From Planococcus maritimus (GTDB lineage: Bacteria > Bacillota > Bacilli > Bacillales_A > Planococcaceae), in assembly GCF_001592825.1 (NCBI RefSeq), contig NZ_LTZG01000001.1, positions 1,302,001 through 1,366,000 of the forward strand: DNA of 64,000 nt. The letters run 5' to 3'. The notes under the pieces were generated by a model. It did not search any database. It was not told where the DNA came from and saw nothing but the letters and a program-made list of their open reading frames with translations. Below, piece after piece: positions 8,613 to 17,751 of this stretch (position 1 is the stretch's first letter; the number at the start of each line of letters is the position of its first letter). Made by a program: the position numbers and the translations under genes.

Positions 8613-9671
8613 TTATTTGATGCGCGTGTATTTGCGCACTGCTGGCAAAATCTCTGATGCCAATAACTCAAGATTGCGCTCGAGGCGCTCCATCGGTACC
8701 CCGCCGAAATCCATTTGCGCGATATAGCGCTGATGCCCATAAAGCTCGTGCTGGTAAAGAATCTTCTCGATAATTTCCTGTGGGCTGCCGATATTCATGA
8801 CGCTTTCTTTTTCTGCTCCGTGCTGGAACGCTTCCTGTGGATAACCACGGCCGTTGGTTTTGAGCATTCCTTTATCCACATGTGGATAATATTCCGCAAG
8901 CGCCTGTTGGGTCGTTTCAGCAGCATTGAAAAACCCTGCAGTCGCAACCGGCAATTGCGCAGCGTCATAGCCCGCTTCTGTCGCGGCATTGCGATAAGCG
9001 TCGATGGTCATTTTGAACGTTTCCGCCGGGCCACCAAGTGTCGCGAGCATCATCGGCACGCCCGCTTGCCCTGCTTTAATAGCACTCGATGGATGTCCAC
9101 CCACTGCACGCCAAATCGGCAGACTGCCATGTTCTGGGCGCGGCAATACTTGGGCATCTTTTAGCGATGCGCGAAAACGGCCGTTCCAATTGACGGTTTC
9201 CTGCTCATTGATTTCAAGCAATAGCTTGAATTTTTCTTCGTACAATTCTTCGTAATAGCGGATATCGTAACCAAGCAAATCGAATAAGCCGACACGCGAT
9301 GCACGGCCCGCGATAATTTCAGCGCGACCTTGCGAAATCAAATCGATCGTCGCAAAATCCTCGAACACGCGCACCGGATCCGAAGTCGAGATGATGGTCG
9401 AAGAGCTTGAGATTTTGATTTTTTCGGTTGCCTGTGCAATTGCCGACAAGACGACCGTATGCGCCTGCGTAGCAAAATACTCTTGATGGCTTTCACCGAC
9501 GCTGAAAAAGTCGACGCCTGCCTGTTCGGCGAGCTGAGCGAAGCGGATAATCTCGCGGATCCGCTCCCCTTCCGATTGCCGTTTTCCTGTATGTGGATCC
9601 GGCAAATGATCGCCGAGTGTATAAATGCCGAACTCGAGGCCGTTGTTCGGGTTAATGCGGTATTGTTCCAT
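8613..9671 (-). CDS. LLM-class flavin-dependent oxidoreductase
   Basis: The 352-aa protein is a luciferase-like monooxygenase (TIM barrel, FMN with reduced flavin or F420-type chemistry). Family features include FGIYTLGDH near the start, AEQAGVDFFSVGESH, SSSSTIISTSDPVRVFEDFATIDLIS, GRAEIIAGR and LPIWRAVGG. The ATG at 9671 is used because GGACGGAG lies just upstream; a longer frame exists but is unsupported. It is a single-gene unit convergent with the GGDEF/EAL locus. The substrate is not evident. Confidence 0.9.
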   Translation of the reverse strand: MEQYRINPNNGLEFGIYTLGDHLPDPHTGKRQSEGERIREIIRFAQLAEQAGVDFFSVGESHQEYFATQAHTVVLSAIAQATEKIKISSSSTIISTSDPVRVFEDFATIDLISQGRAEIIAGRASRVGLFDLLGYDIRYYEELYEEKFKLLLEINEQETVNWNGRFRASLKDAQVLPRPEHGSLPIWRAVGGHPSSAIKAGQAGVPMMLATLGGPAETFKMTIDAYRNAATEAGYDAAQLPVATAGFFNAAETTQQALAEYYPHVDKGMLKTNGRGYPQEAFQHGAEKESVMNIGSPQEIIEKILYQHELYGHQRYIAQMDFGGVPMERLERNLELLASEILPAVRKYTRIK

Positions 9672-9825
9672 ATGCTCCGTCCTTTCGTCATGCGTTTTCT
9701 CAATCCTTTTCAGTATAGCGGCTCGCATGACGCAGTGGAAATCAGCCATTCGACTGAAAAAGGGAGGAGAAGAACATGCTCATGCTGAACTAGTTAAAGA
9801 AGCAGATGCACGAGGAGGCAGACAA

Positions 9826-11106
9826 ATGACTAAATGGACAACCGCTCTCCTGGCACTCGCAGGAATCCTGCTCGTTGCCGGATGCTCGAGCGGAAATAAC
9901 GAACGTGCAGAAAAAGACGCATCGGCGTCGGAAATCGACGGGTTCTGGCAAGGCGCCATCGAAGTGCCCGGACAGCCGATTCCTTTTTCAATTGAATTTA
10001 CAGAAGACGAAGGGTTCTTAAGCATTCCGCTGCAAGGCGTTAAAAATTATCCTTTGTCGACCGTTAAGTTTGATCTTCCGGAAGTGGCATTCGACGCCAA
10101 CTTGCAAGGACAACGATTGGTATTCGAAGGGGCCATCGAATCGGAAAAAATCACAGGTCAAATGACGCAACAAAATCAGAAGTTCCCTTTCACACTTGAA
10201 CGCGGCGAGAAAGAACCAGACGCCGACCCTGAGAAAATCATTGAAACAGCCGTAGAGGGCGGTACAATGCAGGCGCTCGAAGAAATTCCGGAAACAGATG
10301 GGCCTCACCCCGTCGCGATTTTGATTGCCGGTTCCGGCCCGACCGATAAAGACGGCAACTCGCTGACACTCGCTGGCAAAAACAATAGCCTGAAGATGCT
10401 TGCCGAACAGTTGAAAGCTGAGGGCATCGCCGTGATCCGCTATGACAAGCGCGGCGTTGGCGACAATGCCGCGCTCGCAAAAGCCGAGTCCGACCTGCAC
10501 TTTAATGATTACGCAGCAGATGCAGCTGCCTGGATCCGCTTCGCAAAAGAAGACGAGCGCTTCACAGATGTCACAGTCATCGGCCATAGCGAAGGCGCAC
10601 TCGTCGGGCTCGTTGCCGCCAATCAAGAAAGTGCCGATTCCTATGTGTCGCTAGCAGGCGTCGGCCGAACTGCCGATGAACTATTGAAAGAACAGCTCAG
10701 CACTTTGCCGGCAGCGCAAGTAGAAGAAGCACAAGCGATACTCGACCAACTCGCTCGAGGGGAAACTGTGGATGATGTGAGTGCGGAATTGCAGCAAGTC
10801 TTCCGGCCATCCGTTCAGCCTTATCTTCGGTCGTGGATGGCGTATGACCCCGTTGAACAAATCGAACAACTCAACGCCGAGACGCTGATCATCGGCGGTA
10901 CACGCGATTTACAAGTGCCAATAACAGACGCCGAACTATTGAACGAAGCGAAGCCTGGCTCTGAATTGCTGATAGTTGAAGACATGAATCACGTGCTAAA
11001 ATCCGTACCGGATGATGAAGAAGCCAATCTAGCGGCTTATGCCGACCCCAAATTGCCGCTTGCAGACGGGCTAGTGGCACGGATTGTGGAGTTTTTGAAA
11101 AACTAA
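9826..11106 (+). CDS. Alpha/beta-hydrolase lipoprotein
   Basis: The 426-aa protein has a lipoprotein signal (lipobox LVAGC, Cys at residue 20), an N-terminal beta-rich domain (about 35-135, FWQGAIEVPGQPIPFSIEF) and an alpha/beta-hydrolase domain (about 150-426). The nucleophile elbow is GHSEG, the oxyanion region is AGSGPTDKDGN, and an Asp in GTRDLQVP and a His in DMNHVLK complete the triad. This resembles secreted esterase/peptidase-like hydrolases with a DUF3887-like front domain. ATG 9826 follows AGGAGG. A five-codon frame (9776-9793) with its own strong ribosome binding site precedes it. Confidence 0.85.
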   Translation: MTKWTTALLALAGILLVAGCSSGNNERAEKDASASEIDGFWQGAIEVPGQPIPFSIEFTEDEGFLSIPLQGVKNYPLSTVKFDLPEVAFDANLQGQRLVFEGAIESEKITGQMTQQNQKFPFTLERGEKEPDADPEKIIETAVEGGTMQALEEIPETDGPHPVAILIAGSGPTDKDGNSLTLAGKNNSLKMLAEQLKAEGIAVIRYDKRGVGDNAALAKAESDLHFNDYAADAAAWIRFAKEDERFTDVTVIGHSEGALVGLVAANQESADSYVSLAGVGRTADELLKEQLSTLPAAQVEEAQAILDQLARGETVDDVSAELQQVFRPSVQPYLRSWMAYDPVEQIEQLNAETLIIGGTRDLQVPITDAELLNEAKPGSELLIVEDMNHVLKSVPDDEEANLAAYADPKLPLADGLVARIVEFLKN

Positions 11107-11115
11107 GTACAGCAA

Positions 11116-11152
11116 AAGCCGGCTGCCCTTTCTCGGGTCAGCCGGCTTGTTT
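11116..11152 (+). terminator. Terminator of the hydrolase gene, probably bidirectional
   Basis: A 10-bp stem (AAGCCGGCTG with its complement) and 13-base loop lie between two convergent genes. Confidence 0.8.
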
Positions 11153-11861
11153 ATTGGTCCATTAACCGCCTTTTATAAAGAACAAACGAGACAACCGTTA
11201 GCACCACAGCCCATAGCGAAATCACGACAAGCGGCTTCGTAAGTTCACCAGCCGCCGCCCCGGCCTCCATCTCCACGAGCAACTCACTCAATTGGCTGCT
11301 TGGCAAATAGCGCAGCACTTCCAAAAACGGATATTGATCTTCAAAGACCAGCGCGAACGGCCCGGCTGTGAAGATGATCAGCACCGGAAAAACCGATAGC
11401 GAAGCTTCCAGCAAAGTCTTTGAATACAGGCCGCAAATCGTCCCAATCGCGGTATAAAGCAGGATGGAAATCCCAAGCGCCGCCGCCAGAAGCATCACAT
11501 TTGAGGACTCGTAGCCAAATAAGTACGTGCTGAACGCCAGGACAGCCGCTGAAATAAGAAAGACGAGCGCACTTTTCCCAATCAGCACATCGAGCATCGA
11601 CGCCGGTGTCATCATGAGCGACCGCAGCGTATTGCGCTCTTTCTCTTCCGCGATCAAACACGCCTGAACAAAACTCGTAAGCATCGCTAGTGAAAAGTTC
11701 ATGATGAACGCATAAATCGCTGCCTGGTCGCCCGCTTCTGTCCGGTACAGGAGCGCAAACGCGATCGGAAATAAAATCATGATCGACACCGCATAGTTTC
11801 TCGAGAATTCTTTATAATCTTTGATGAAAATGGCTTGGATGCGCTTTAATGATACGTTCAT
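11151..11861 (-). CDS. ABC-2 type transporter permease
   Basis: The 236-aa protein has six predicted membrane helices and the ABC-2 pattern, including ACLIAEEKERNTLRSLMMTPAS, the cytoplasmic loop that meets the ATPase. Its start overlaps the stop of the ATPase gene by four bases (ATGA), which indicates translational coupling. With the ATPase it should form an exporter; drug, antibiotic peptide or lipid export are all possible. Confidence 0.88.
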   Translation of the reverse strand: MNVSLKRIQAIFIKDYKEFSRNYAVSIMILFPIAFALLYRTEAGDQAAIYAFIMNFSLAMLTSFVQACLIAEEKERNTLRSLMMTPASMLDVLIGKSALVFLISAAVLAFSTYLFGYESSNVMLLAAALGISILLYTAIGTICGLYSKTLLEASLSVFPVLIIFTAGPFALVFEDQYPFLEVLRYLPSSQLSELLVEMEAGAAAGELTKPLVVISLWAVVLTVVSFVLYKRRLMDQ

Positions 11862-12703
11862 ACCAATTCACTCCCCGTCAGTTTAATGAAGATATCGCCA
11901 AGACTCAGTTCGTTCGTATACATGCGGTCGATTTGTCCGCGGGTCATCCACCCGGCGATAGCCGCTGCAGACTCTTCACTCATCGCTAGGCGCTCTTTTT
12001 CCCCAGACGTCAATTCCACGGTCAACGTGCCATCGCGATGCGTTTTTTTCAATTCATCAGGCGCTCCGATCGCACGAATCTCCCCTTTATGCAAAATCGC
12101 CACACGTTCACATAGCGTCTCCGCTTCCGTCATATCGTGGGTCGTCAAAAAGATCGTCGTCCCCCGTTCATTCAAATAGCGCAAGCCTTTATGGATATGC
12201 GCCGTGTTGACCGGGTCGAGCGCGGACGTCGGCTCATCCAAAAACAGCAGTTCCGGTTCATGGATGATCGCACACGCTAACGTGACACGCTGGCGCATCC
12301 CTTTTGACAGCACACGGACCCGCTTTTTGCGGTCAGCATGCAAATTGACGAAATCGAGCACGTGGTCAATAGACGATTTCGGCAAATCATATAAACGCCG
12401 AAACACATCCAGGTTTTCTTCAATAGATAACCGTTCATACAAGCCGCTATTATCGGTCAAGATACCAAAGCGCCGTTTCTGGGCTGTTTTTTGCATCATT
12501 TTAGACGGCATCTCCATTACGGCAGCATGCCCGTCCGTCGCTTCCAATTGTGCAGTTAAAATTTTGAGTAAAGTCGTTTTCCCGGAACCACTCGGCCCAA
12601 GAAAACCGAAAATCTCTCCTTTTGGAATCTCGAAGGATACATTTTTCAAAGCCATATTGCCGCCAAATGTCTTTTGGATATTCTGTACGGAAATTGCATT
12701 CAT
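11858..12703 (-). CDS. ABC transporter ATP-binding protein
   Basis: The 281-aa ATPase shows Walker A (GPSGSGKT), the signature LSKGMRQR, Walker B (LLFLDEPTSALD) and the switch His (TTHD). ATG 12703 is eight bases from AGGAG; an upstream GTG overlaps the ribosome binding site and is less likely. It is the first gene of a two-gene operon with the permease. The regulator at 12841-13776 lies just upstream on the same strand. Confidence 0.93.
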   Translation of the reverse strand: MNAISVQNIQKTFGGNMALKNVSFEIPKGEIFGFLGPSGSGKTTLLKILTAQLEATDGHAAVMEMPSKMMQKTAQKRRFGILTDNSGLYERLSIEENLDVFRRLYDLPKSSIDHVLDFVNLHADRKKRVRVLSKGMRQRVTLACAIIHEPELLFLDEPTSALDPVNTAHIHKGLRYLNERGTTIFLTTHDMTEAETLCERVAILHKGEIRAIGAPDELKKTHRDGTLTVELTSGEKERLAMSEESAAAIAGWMTRGQIDRMYTNELSLGDIFIKLTGSELV

Positions 12704-12840
12704 TTGCGCCACTCCTTTTCGTTGATAACCTCAGCATAGTAAGAAAAAGGAGCTGACGCTTTGCGATTCCGCTAATATGTTCCATTTCCCGGCCGAACTG
12801 TACCCTAAAATCTGTGATTTGGTGATTATTTCCCGGGAAA

Positions 12841-13776
12841 TTAGATGTTCAACAACGCTTTTAATTCGGCTAATTTGGTTCTAGACAGCGGCACGACGGA
12901 ATCTTTTCCAGTCGTCAACCGCAGGCTATAGCTATTTTTTGTCCAAGTGATCAATTCCCGCACTTTTTGCAAATTGACGATGTACGAGCGATGGCAGCGG
13001 AAAAATCCGTAATGCAGAAGCCGCTCTTCCAGTTCAGCCAAAGTCAGCGCACACGTATAGGTTTCCCCAGCCACATGCACCACGGCTGTACTGTTCATGC
13101 TTTCGATATAATCTATTTCCGGCGGGTTGAACAAAATGGTTTTGTCGTTCTTTTTGGTCGGGATTTTTTGAATCTTGAATTCCGCTTCGCCGATTTCATG
13201 TGCAGCTTCCGCCTCATCGTCGGCATCCGTAATATCCAATAGATGCAATCCTGCTTCGTCCAAACGATAGACTTCGTCGCAGCTGATCAGCGCATCTTCC
13301 AGATTGGCAGTGAGAATCAGGATCTGTTTTTCTTCCGCCAATTCTTCCAACAGTCGCGCAAACGCCAATTGGTCGGGCTCTTCCAACTGGAAATACGGCT
13401 CCTCCAGAACAATAATCGGCTGCTGTGCATAATAAACACGCAGCAAAGACAAATAAATTTTCTTCGACGCCGGCAAATTGGCAATTCTCACTTTCTGGTA
13501 GTCGCCCAATTGAAACAGCTGAAGCATCGAGTGGACCGGTTGGCTGTGGCCGCTAAGCGATTTTAAAAAGTGCAGCAATTCCTCAACAGTTAAACGCGTA
13601 TACTCGCCTTGTTCTGCGAACGACAAATACACATCCTCCCGCTCCGCTAATTGGGCCAATAGGATTTTTTTACGTTGGACATTTGTCTGGATGCCCAGTA
13701 CTTTGCCTTTTTCCATAGTCAATTCCAGTGACGGAATAATTGCTTGTCCGTTGGCGTTCACTTGTCGAATGTTCAT
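12841..13776 (-). CDS. LytTR transcriptional regulator with a degenerate ABC-ATPase-like domain
   Basis: The C-terminal part of this 311-aa protein (about 205-311) is a LytTR DNA-binding domain (YIESMNSTAVVHV, FFRCHRSYIVNL, VPLSRTKL). The N-terminal 190 residues follow the order of an ABC ATPase but have lost the catalytic motifs: the P-loop region reads GIQTNVQRKK, the signature reads LPASKK, and the Walker B Asp is replaced (IVLEEP). It therefore probably senses or binds rather than hydrolyses ATP. ATG 13776 follows GGGGGAG. It is on the same strand and just upstream of the exporter genes at 12703-11151, which it probably regulates. Confidence 0.82.
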   Translation of the reverse strand: MNIRQVNANGQAIIPSLELTMEKGKVLGIQTNVQRKKILLAQLAEREDVYLSFAEQGEYTRLTVEELLHFLKSLSGHSQPVHSMLQLFQLGDYQKVRIANLPASKKIYLSLLRVYYAQQPIIVLEEPYFQLEEPDQLAFARLLEELAEEKQILILTANLEDALISCDEVYRLDEAGLHLLDITDADDEAEAAHEIGEAEFKIQKIPTKKNDKTILFNPPEIDYIESMNSTAVVHVAGETYTCALTLAELEERLLHYGFFRCHRSYIVNLQKVRELITWTKNSYSLRLTTGKDSVVPLSRTKLAELKALLNI

Positions 13777-13877
13777 AGGCTCCCCCTGACTCACACAAAA
13801 TTCTTAGCTATATTGTAGCCTGTCTTCCCCTGTAAGAGACAGCTTCATTTCGTAAACGTATTATGTATTGTTCCAAG

Positions 13878-13906
13878 CAAAAGACGGCACCCAAGTGAAT
13901 GCCGCC
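13878..13906 (-). terminator. Probable terminator of the RDD protein gene
   Basis: A seven-bp stem (GGCGGCA/TGCCGTC, one G-T pair) is followed on the minus strand by TTTTG, directly after the stop codon. Confidence 0.5.
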
Positions 13907-13913
13907 TGCCAGA

Positions 13914-14300
13914 TCATTGTTTAAGCTCTCTTACGAAAGTATGGGCATAACGGTCATGAGGCATTTGCGCACCCATGTCCTGCCCGCGTTCTTTCCACCA
14001 CTCGAGCGCCATAATCGAATCCCGGTGAGCAAGGCGTTTGAGGATTTGCCGGTCGGTCAATTCCCCACCGTCTGCGCTTTCGATTTTGATGCCGGCGACC
14101 TTTTGCCCAACAGTTTGGCCACGCGTCTTCAACTGCGCATACTCAAGTCCCCAAAACACCACGGTCGGCGTAACGAGTGCATGTACCCACTCCTGTTTGA
14201 GCTTTTTACGGAGCAGCGGTTCGACGATCCCATTCACCGCACCGGATATCGCGAAGTCGATGGCAATTGCTTTGCCGCGTTTTTTCGTCAATGCATCCAT
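13914..14300 (-). CDS. RDD-family membrane protein
   Basis: The 128-aa product has the RDD start (RGKAIAIDFAISG), two hydrophobic stretches (about 9-25 and 38-55) and the characteristic TRGQTVGQKVAGIKIES segment. ATG 14300 follows AGGAGG; an 18-codon longer frame has no such site. The role of RDD proteins is poorly known; transport of small molecules or ions has been suggested for some. Divergent from the next gene. Confidence 0.82.
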   Translation of the reverse strand: MDALTKKRGKAIAIDFAISGAVNGIVEPLLRKKLKQEWVHALVTPTVVFWGLEYAQLKTRGQTVGQKVAGIKIESADGGELTDRQILKRLAHRDSIMALEWWKERGQDMGAQMPHDRYAHTFVRELKQ

Positions 14301-14414
14301 GTTCGATTCCTCCTCTTGGCTAGATACTTTCATTATAACGTTTGAGCTCGACAAAGACAGCCGGGGCTGTATGCGTTATGATAAGGAAAACTCAAGGAAA
14401 ACGAGGTGGCACGC

Positions 14415-15020
14415 ATGGCATTTTTAGTGATTTGGCTGATGATGATTGCATACGCTGTCTTTTTCGCGCCATCGGGTTCTGGCGGATACGAATTCGGCCC
14501 GCTGCTCATGGGAGACTGGGAAGGTGTCGACCCGCTCATTCTCGCCGTTTTCAACTCACTTGGCATTTTCCCACTCGTCTTTTTGACGCTGCTTGTGCCA
14601 AATGACCGCTTCCGCTGGCCGGCGTGGCCGTTTGCGCTTGTGTCATTCGGAGTTGGCGCATTCTCGCTATTGCCGTATTTCGCGTTCGGCAACAAGCCGC
14701 CTGAGAAAACACGCCGCGGGCCGAACTGGCTGCATCGTATCCTGCGCTCAAAAGCGTGGCTGATCTTTGTTGCCGCCATCAGCATCATCAATTTCCTCAC
14801 CGTCTTCCGCGGCTTCTCGCCAAAAACATACGCAGAAGCGTTCCAGACCTCCAGTTTGGTATCGGTGATGACGATCGACTGGTTCGTGTTATGGGGCTTG
14901 TCGGTTTATGCCACCTACCGCTTGCTGCCGGACGCACGGTTCAAGCAATTGGCCTTGCTGCCGGTCGTTGGGCCAATTTTGGTCGTATTGTTTAACCGCA
15001 CAACGAATAAAGAGCATTAA
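14415..15020 (+). CDS. Multispanning membrane protein, unknown function
   Basis: The 201-aa protein has about five hydrophobic segments (1-18, 43-62, 72-92, 116-134, 155-175) and a basic loop after PPEKTRRGPNWLHRI. ATG 14415 has AGGTGG five bases upstream; a GTG three codons earlier overlaps that site. I do not recognise a named family, though similar short proteins occur in cyanobacteria and Bacillota. Monocistronic, ending in a strong terminator. Confidence 0.75.
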   Translation: MAFLVIWLMMIAYAVFFAPSGSGGYEFGPLLMGDWEGVDPLILAVFNSLGIFPLVFLTLLVPNDRFRWPAWPFALVSFGVGAFSLLPYFAFGNKPPEKTRRGPNWLHRILRSKAWLIFVAAISIINFLTVFRGFSPKTYAEAFQTSSLVSVMTIDWFVLWGLSVYATYRLLPDARFKQLALLPVVGPILVVLFNRTTNKEH

Positions 15021-15055
15021 AAACGTTCCCGGCATGATGCCGGGAACGTTTTTTG
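15020..15055. terminator. Bidirectional terminator between convergent genes
   Basis: A 16-bp stem (AAAACGTTCCCGGCAT and its complement) is flanked by A and T runs on the two sides. Confidence 0.9.
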
Positions 15056-15066
15056 TGCCATCGCTT

Positions 15067-16689
15067 TCATTGCAAGATGCCGTCGGCGTTTTTCTGTTTG
15101 TCTGCCGCCCACTCGTACGAACCCTCGTGTAAGGTCAGTGTTTGGTGTTCAAACCAAGCGACTTTCGTGAACAGCTTTTGCAGAAAGTAGCGGTCGTGGC
15201 TGATCGCGATGATCGTGCCGTTAAACTCCTTTAACGTTTCCTCAAGCACTTCGCGCGATTCGATGTCGAGGTGGTTGGTTGGCTCATCCAACACGAGCAC
15301 ATTGCAGTCTTCTTGCATGAGCTGCGCGAGACGCAGACGCATCTTCTCGCCGCCGCTGAGGTCTTTGACACGCTTGAAGACGTCGTGGCCATAGAACAAA
15401 AATTGCGCAAGCACATGACGGGCATCGCCTTCAGTCATCGACAAATGCTCACGGAATGCTTCGATAACCCGTGCCTCTCCGTCAAACGCTTCAAACTGCT
15501 GGGCGAGATAGCCGATTTTGACATTGCTGCCGCGGCGTACTTCCCCGCCGACCGGCTCGAGTTCGCCCAATAAAATTTTCAACAAAGTTGATTTGCCGGT
15601 ACCGTTATCGCCGACAATCGCCAGGCGGTCCTGCCAGTAAACCGACAAGTCGACATCGGCAAACAACACCTCATCGCCGAAACCGTGAAACACCTCCTGC
15701 AATTCGAAGACTCGTTTGCCGCTGCGGTCCTTGGCTTGCAATTTTAAGTTCATCGCCTTTTCCGCTGCTGGCCGTTTGACTAGTTGCATACGCTCAAGCA
15801 TTTTCTCCATCATTTTCGCCTTGCGAAACAGATCGGGGTTCGGCGGTGAGGCTTCATTCGCCCATTGGCGCAGGCGGCGGATCGATTCTTTGACCTTTTG
15901 TATTTTCTTCTGCTGCTCTTTATACGCTGCAAATTGCTGCTCCATTTTCGCCTGCTTATTGCGCAAATAGGCATCGTAATCGCCTTTGCTTTCCCAAATT
16001 TCGCCGTCTTCAATTTCGTAAACCTTGTTTACGACATGATTCAAAAACTGGCGGTCATGTGAAATAACGACGACCGAGCCGTTGTAATACTCCAAATAAT
16101 GTTCCAGCCATTCAATCGCTGATAAATCCAAGTGATTGGTCGGTTCATCGAGCAAGAGAACAGATGGTTTGCTTAAAATAAGCTGTGCGAGCATGACTTT
16201 CGTCTTCTCGCCGCCGCTCAGCGCGTCAAACGGCTGCTCGATCAGCGAAGTGATGCCAAGGCCATTCGCTACCGCTGCGATTTTGGATTCTGTTTCGTAT
16301 CCGCCCGCTTCCATAAACTGCTCCTGCAATTCGCCGTATTGCCGCAGTATCCGTTCATCGGCACTGCTTGCCAAATGCTGCTCGAGCTCACTCAGCCGGC
16401 TTTGCATGGCGTGCAAGGCGCTAAAGCTTTCGTTTAAGACTTCGTATACCGTATATCCCGGATAGTCCGGGATTTGGTGCAGATAGCCGATTCGGGTATT
16501 TTTTGTCCGGATGATGGTGCCGGCATCCGGCTCTTCGAGTCCCGCCAATAGCTGGAACAAAGTCGTTTTGCCCGAGCCGTTGCGGCCGACCACTGCGATG
16601 CGTTCTCGTTCGTTGATTTCGATCGATAAATCGGTGAAGATTTCGTTTCCGCCGATGGATTTGGTTAATTGTTGTGCCGTAATTTGCAT
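15067..16689 (-). CDS. ABC-F family ATPase (ribosome-associated)
   Basis: The 540-aa protein has two ABC domains without membrane segments, the ABC-F layout. Walker A motifs are GRNGSGKT and GDNGTGKS; signatures are LSGGEKTK and LSGGEKMR; both Walker B motifs end in DEPTNHLD. The inter-domain linker (about 235-320) is basic and helical, as expected for the element that reaches the ribosomal tunnel. ABC-F proteins either tune translation or protect ribosomes from antibiotics; the sequence alone does not decide. ATG 16689 follows GGAGG. A small ORF and a terminator precede it on the same strand. Confidence 0.93.
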   Translation of the reverse strand: MQITAQQLTKSIGGNEIFTDLSIEINERERIAVVGRNGSGKTTLFQLLAGLEEPDAGTIIRTKNTRIGYLHQIPDYPGYTVYEVLNESFSALHAMQSRLSELEQHLASSADERILRQYGELQEQFMEAGGYETESKIAAVANGLGITSLIEQPFDALSGGEKTKVMLAQLILSKPSVLLLDEPTNHLDLSAIEWLEHYLEYYNGSVVVISHDRQFLNHVVNKVYEIEDGEIWESKGDYDAYLRNKQAKMEQQFAAYKEQQKKIQKVKESIRRLRQWANEASPPNPDLFRKAKMMEKMLERMQLVKRPAAEKAMNLKLQAKDRSGKRVFELQEVFHGFGDEVLFADVDLSVYWQDRLAIVGDNGTGKSTLLKILLGELEPVGGEVRRGSNVKIGYLAQQFEAFDGEARVIEAFREHLSMTEGDARHVLAQFLFYGHDVFKRVKDLSGGEKMRLRLAQLMQEDCNVLVLDEPTNHLDIESREVLEETLKEFNGTIIAISHDRYFLQKLFTKVAWFEHQTLTLHEGSYEWAADKQKNADGILQ

Positions 16690-16726
16690 GATTGACGCCT
16701 CCAGGGCGCAGCTTGAAAATCGGTAC

Positions 16727-16758
16727 AAAAAAAAGACCGCCCGTATCAGGCAGTCTTT
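16727..16758 (-). terminator. Terminator in the leader of the ABC-F gene
   Basis: On the minus strand a 10-bp stem with one mismatch (AAAGACTGCC/GGCGGTCTTT) is followed by eight T. It lies between the 46-codon ORF and the ABC-F start, so it may end the small transcript or act as an attenuator. Confidence 0.75.
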
Positions 16759-16777
16759 CACACTAGTGAAAAGAATG

Positions 16778-16918
16778 TCAGATATCAGCTGCGCGTGATT
16801 TTAAATTGACTACAAAAGGGCAGACTTCTCCCGTTGGCGTCAAATCAAACGTAATGACACGCGTGAAATACAAAGCTTCCTCCATTTTCACACCCATCAC
16901 CGCAGCACATTTCTCCAT
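16778..16918 (-). CDS. 46-aa small protein or leader peptide
   Basis: The frame begins with ATG six bases after GGAGGTG and ends 20 bases before the terminator stem. The peptide (MEKCAAVMGVKMEEALYFTR and so on) has two Cys and no membrane segment. I do not recognise it. Its strong ribosome binding site and position ahead of a terminator and an ABC-F gene fit either a genuine small protein or a translated leader that controls ABC-F expression. Confidence 0.6.
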   Translation of the reverse strand: MEKCAAVMGVKMEEALYFTRVITFDLTPTGEVCPFVVNLKSRAADI

Positions 16919-16956
16919 TCTTCTCACCTCCGTTTCGTTGAATTATTTCAATATTA

Positions 16957-17655
16957 TCACACTTTTCTGTGAAGGGGAATATTCAATGCTGTCTTTTCGC
17001 GAGATTCGACTTCAGCCAATACGTTTATAAGCTCTCCAAAGCCTTCAATCACCACATCCGCCTCTTTCAATTCCTGTTCCTGCGCAAAATCAAAACGGCA
17101 GCCAACCGCCACAAAGTTGTTCGCTTTCGCCGCGCGGATATCGGACAAGCGGTCTCCGACAACCGCGCCGTCGGTCACCGCGTATTTCTCTTTGATCATG
17201 CGGACCAGGTCTCCTTTATCGAACGTTGCGGCTTGTTCGATGCTGAACGTTTCCGTCACCCATCGATTCAATCCGTAATAAGATACAATCGCCTCTAAAT
17301 AGCGCACCAGCCCGTTGCTTGCGATAAACACCGAGTAGCCTTCCGAACAAATTTTCTCGAGCACCTCTTCCACTCCCGGATATAAAGCGCCATGGCCATC
17401 TCTGATGTTGTCGATCAGCCGTTCAAGAAAATGCCCATCCATTTCACCTTTCAATTCATCCGACTTCTCCGGCAGCAATTCCTGCCATACCGCAGGCAGC
17501 GGCACGCCCATAATGTTCCGGTACTCATCGATCGGTGCCGCACCTTGCCATTCGCCGCGCTCACGAAGAATCGCAAATGCCTGTTCAAGCGATTTTTCTA
17601 AAATGGTAGCGGTTTGAAACAAAGTCCCGTCCATATCAAAAATGACTGCTTTCAT
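16957..17655 (-). CDS. HAD-superfamily hydrolase
   Basis: The 232-aa protein has HAD motif I (FDMDGT, nucleophile Asp), a helical cap (about 15-90), motif II (IASNG), the Lys of motif III and motif IV (VGDRLSDIRAAK). This is the layout of phosphoglycolate-phosphatase-like enzymes of subfamily I. The substrate is unknown. ATG 17655 follows GAGGGAT. Confidence 0.9.
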   Translation of the reverse strand: MKAVIFDMDGTLFQTATILEKSLEQAFAILRERGEWQGAAPIDEYRNIMGVPLPAVWQELLPEKSDELKGEMDGHFLERLIDNIRDGHGALYPGVEEVLEKICSEGYSVFIASNGLVRYLEAIVSYYGLNRWVTETFSIEQAATFDKGDLVRMIKEKYAVTDGAVVGDRLSDIRAAKANNFVAVGCRFDFAQEQELKEADVVIEGFGELINVLAEVESREKTALNIPLHRKV

Positions 17656-17751
17656 TTCTTATCCCTCATTTCTTTTCTTCCTTCTATAACGAAAAAATGT
17701 CCGCTGCGTTGCACACTCCCTGTATACTGAAGAAAAAAAGGAGGGATTCAC

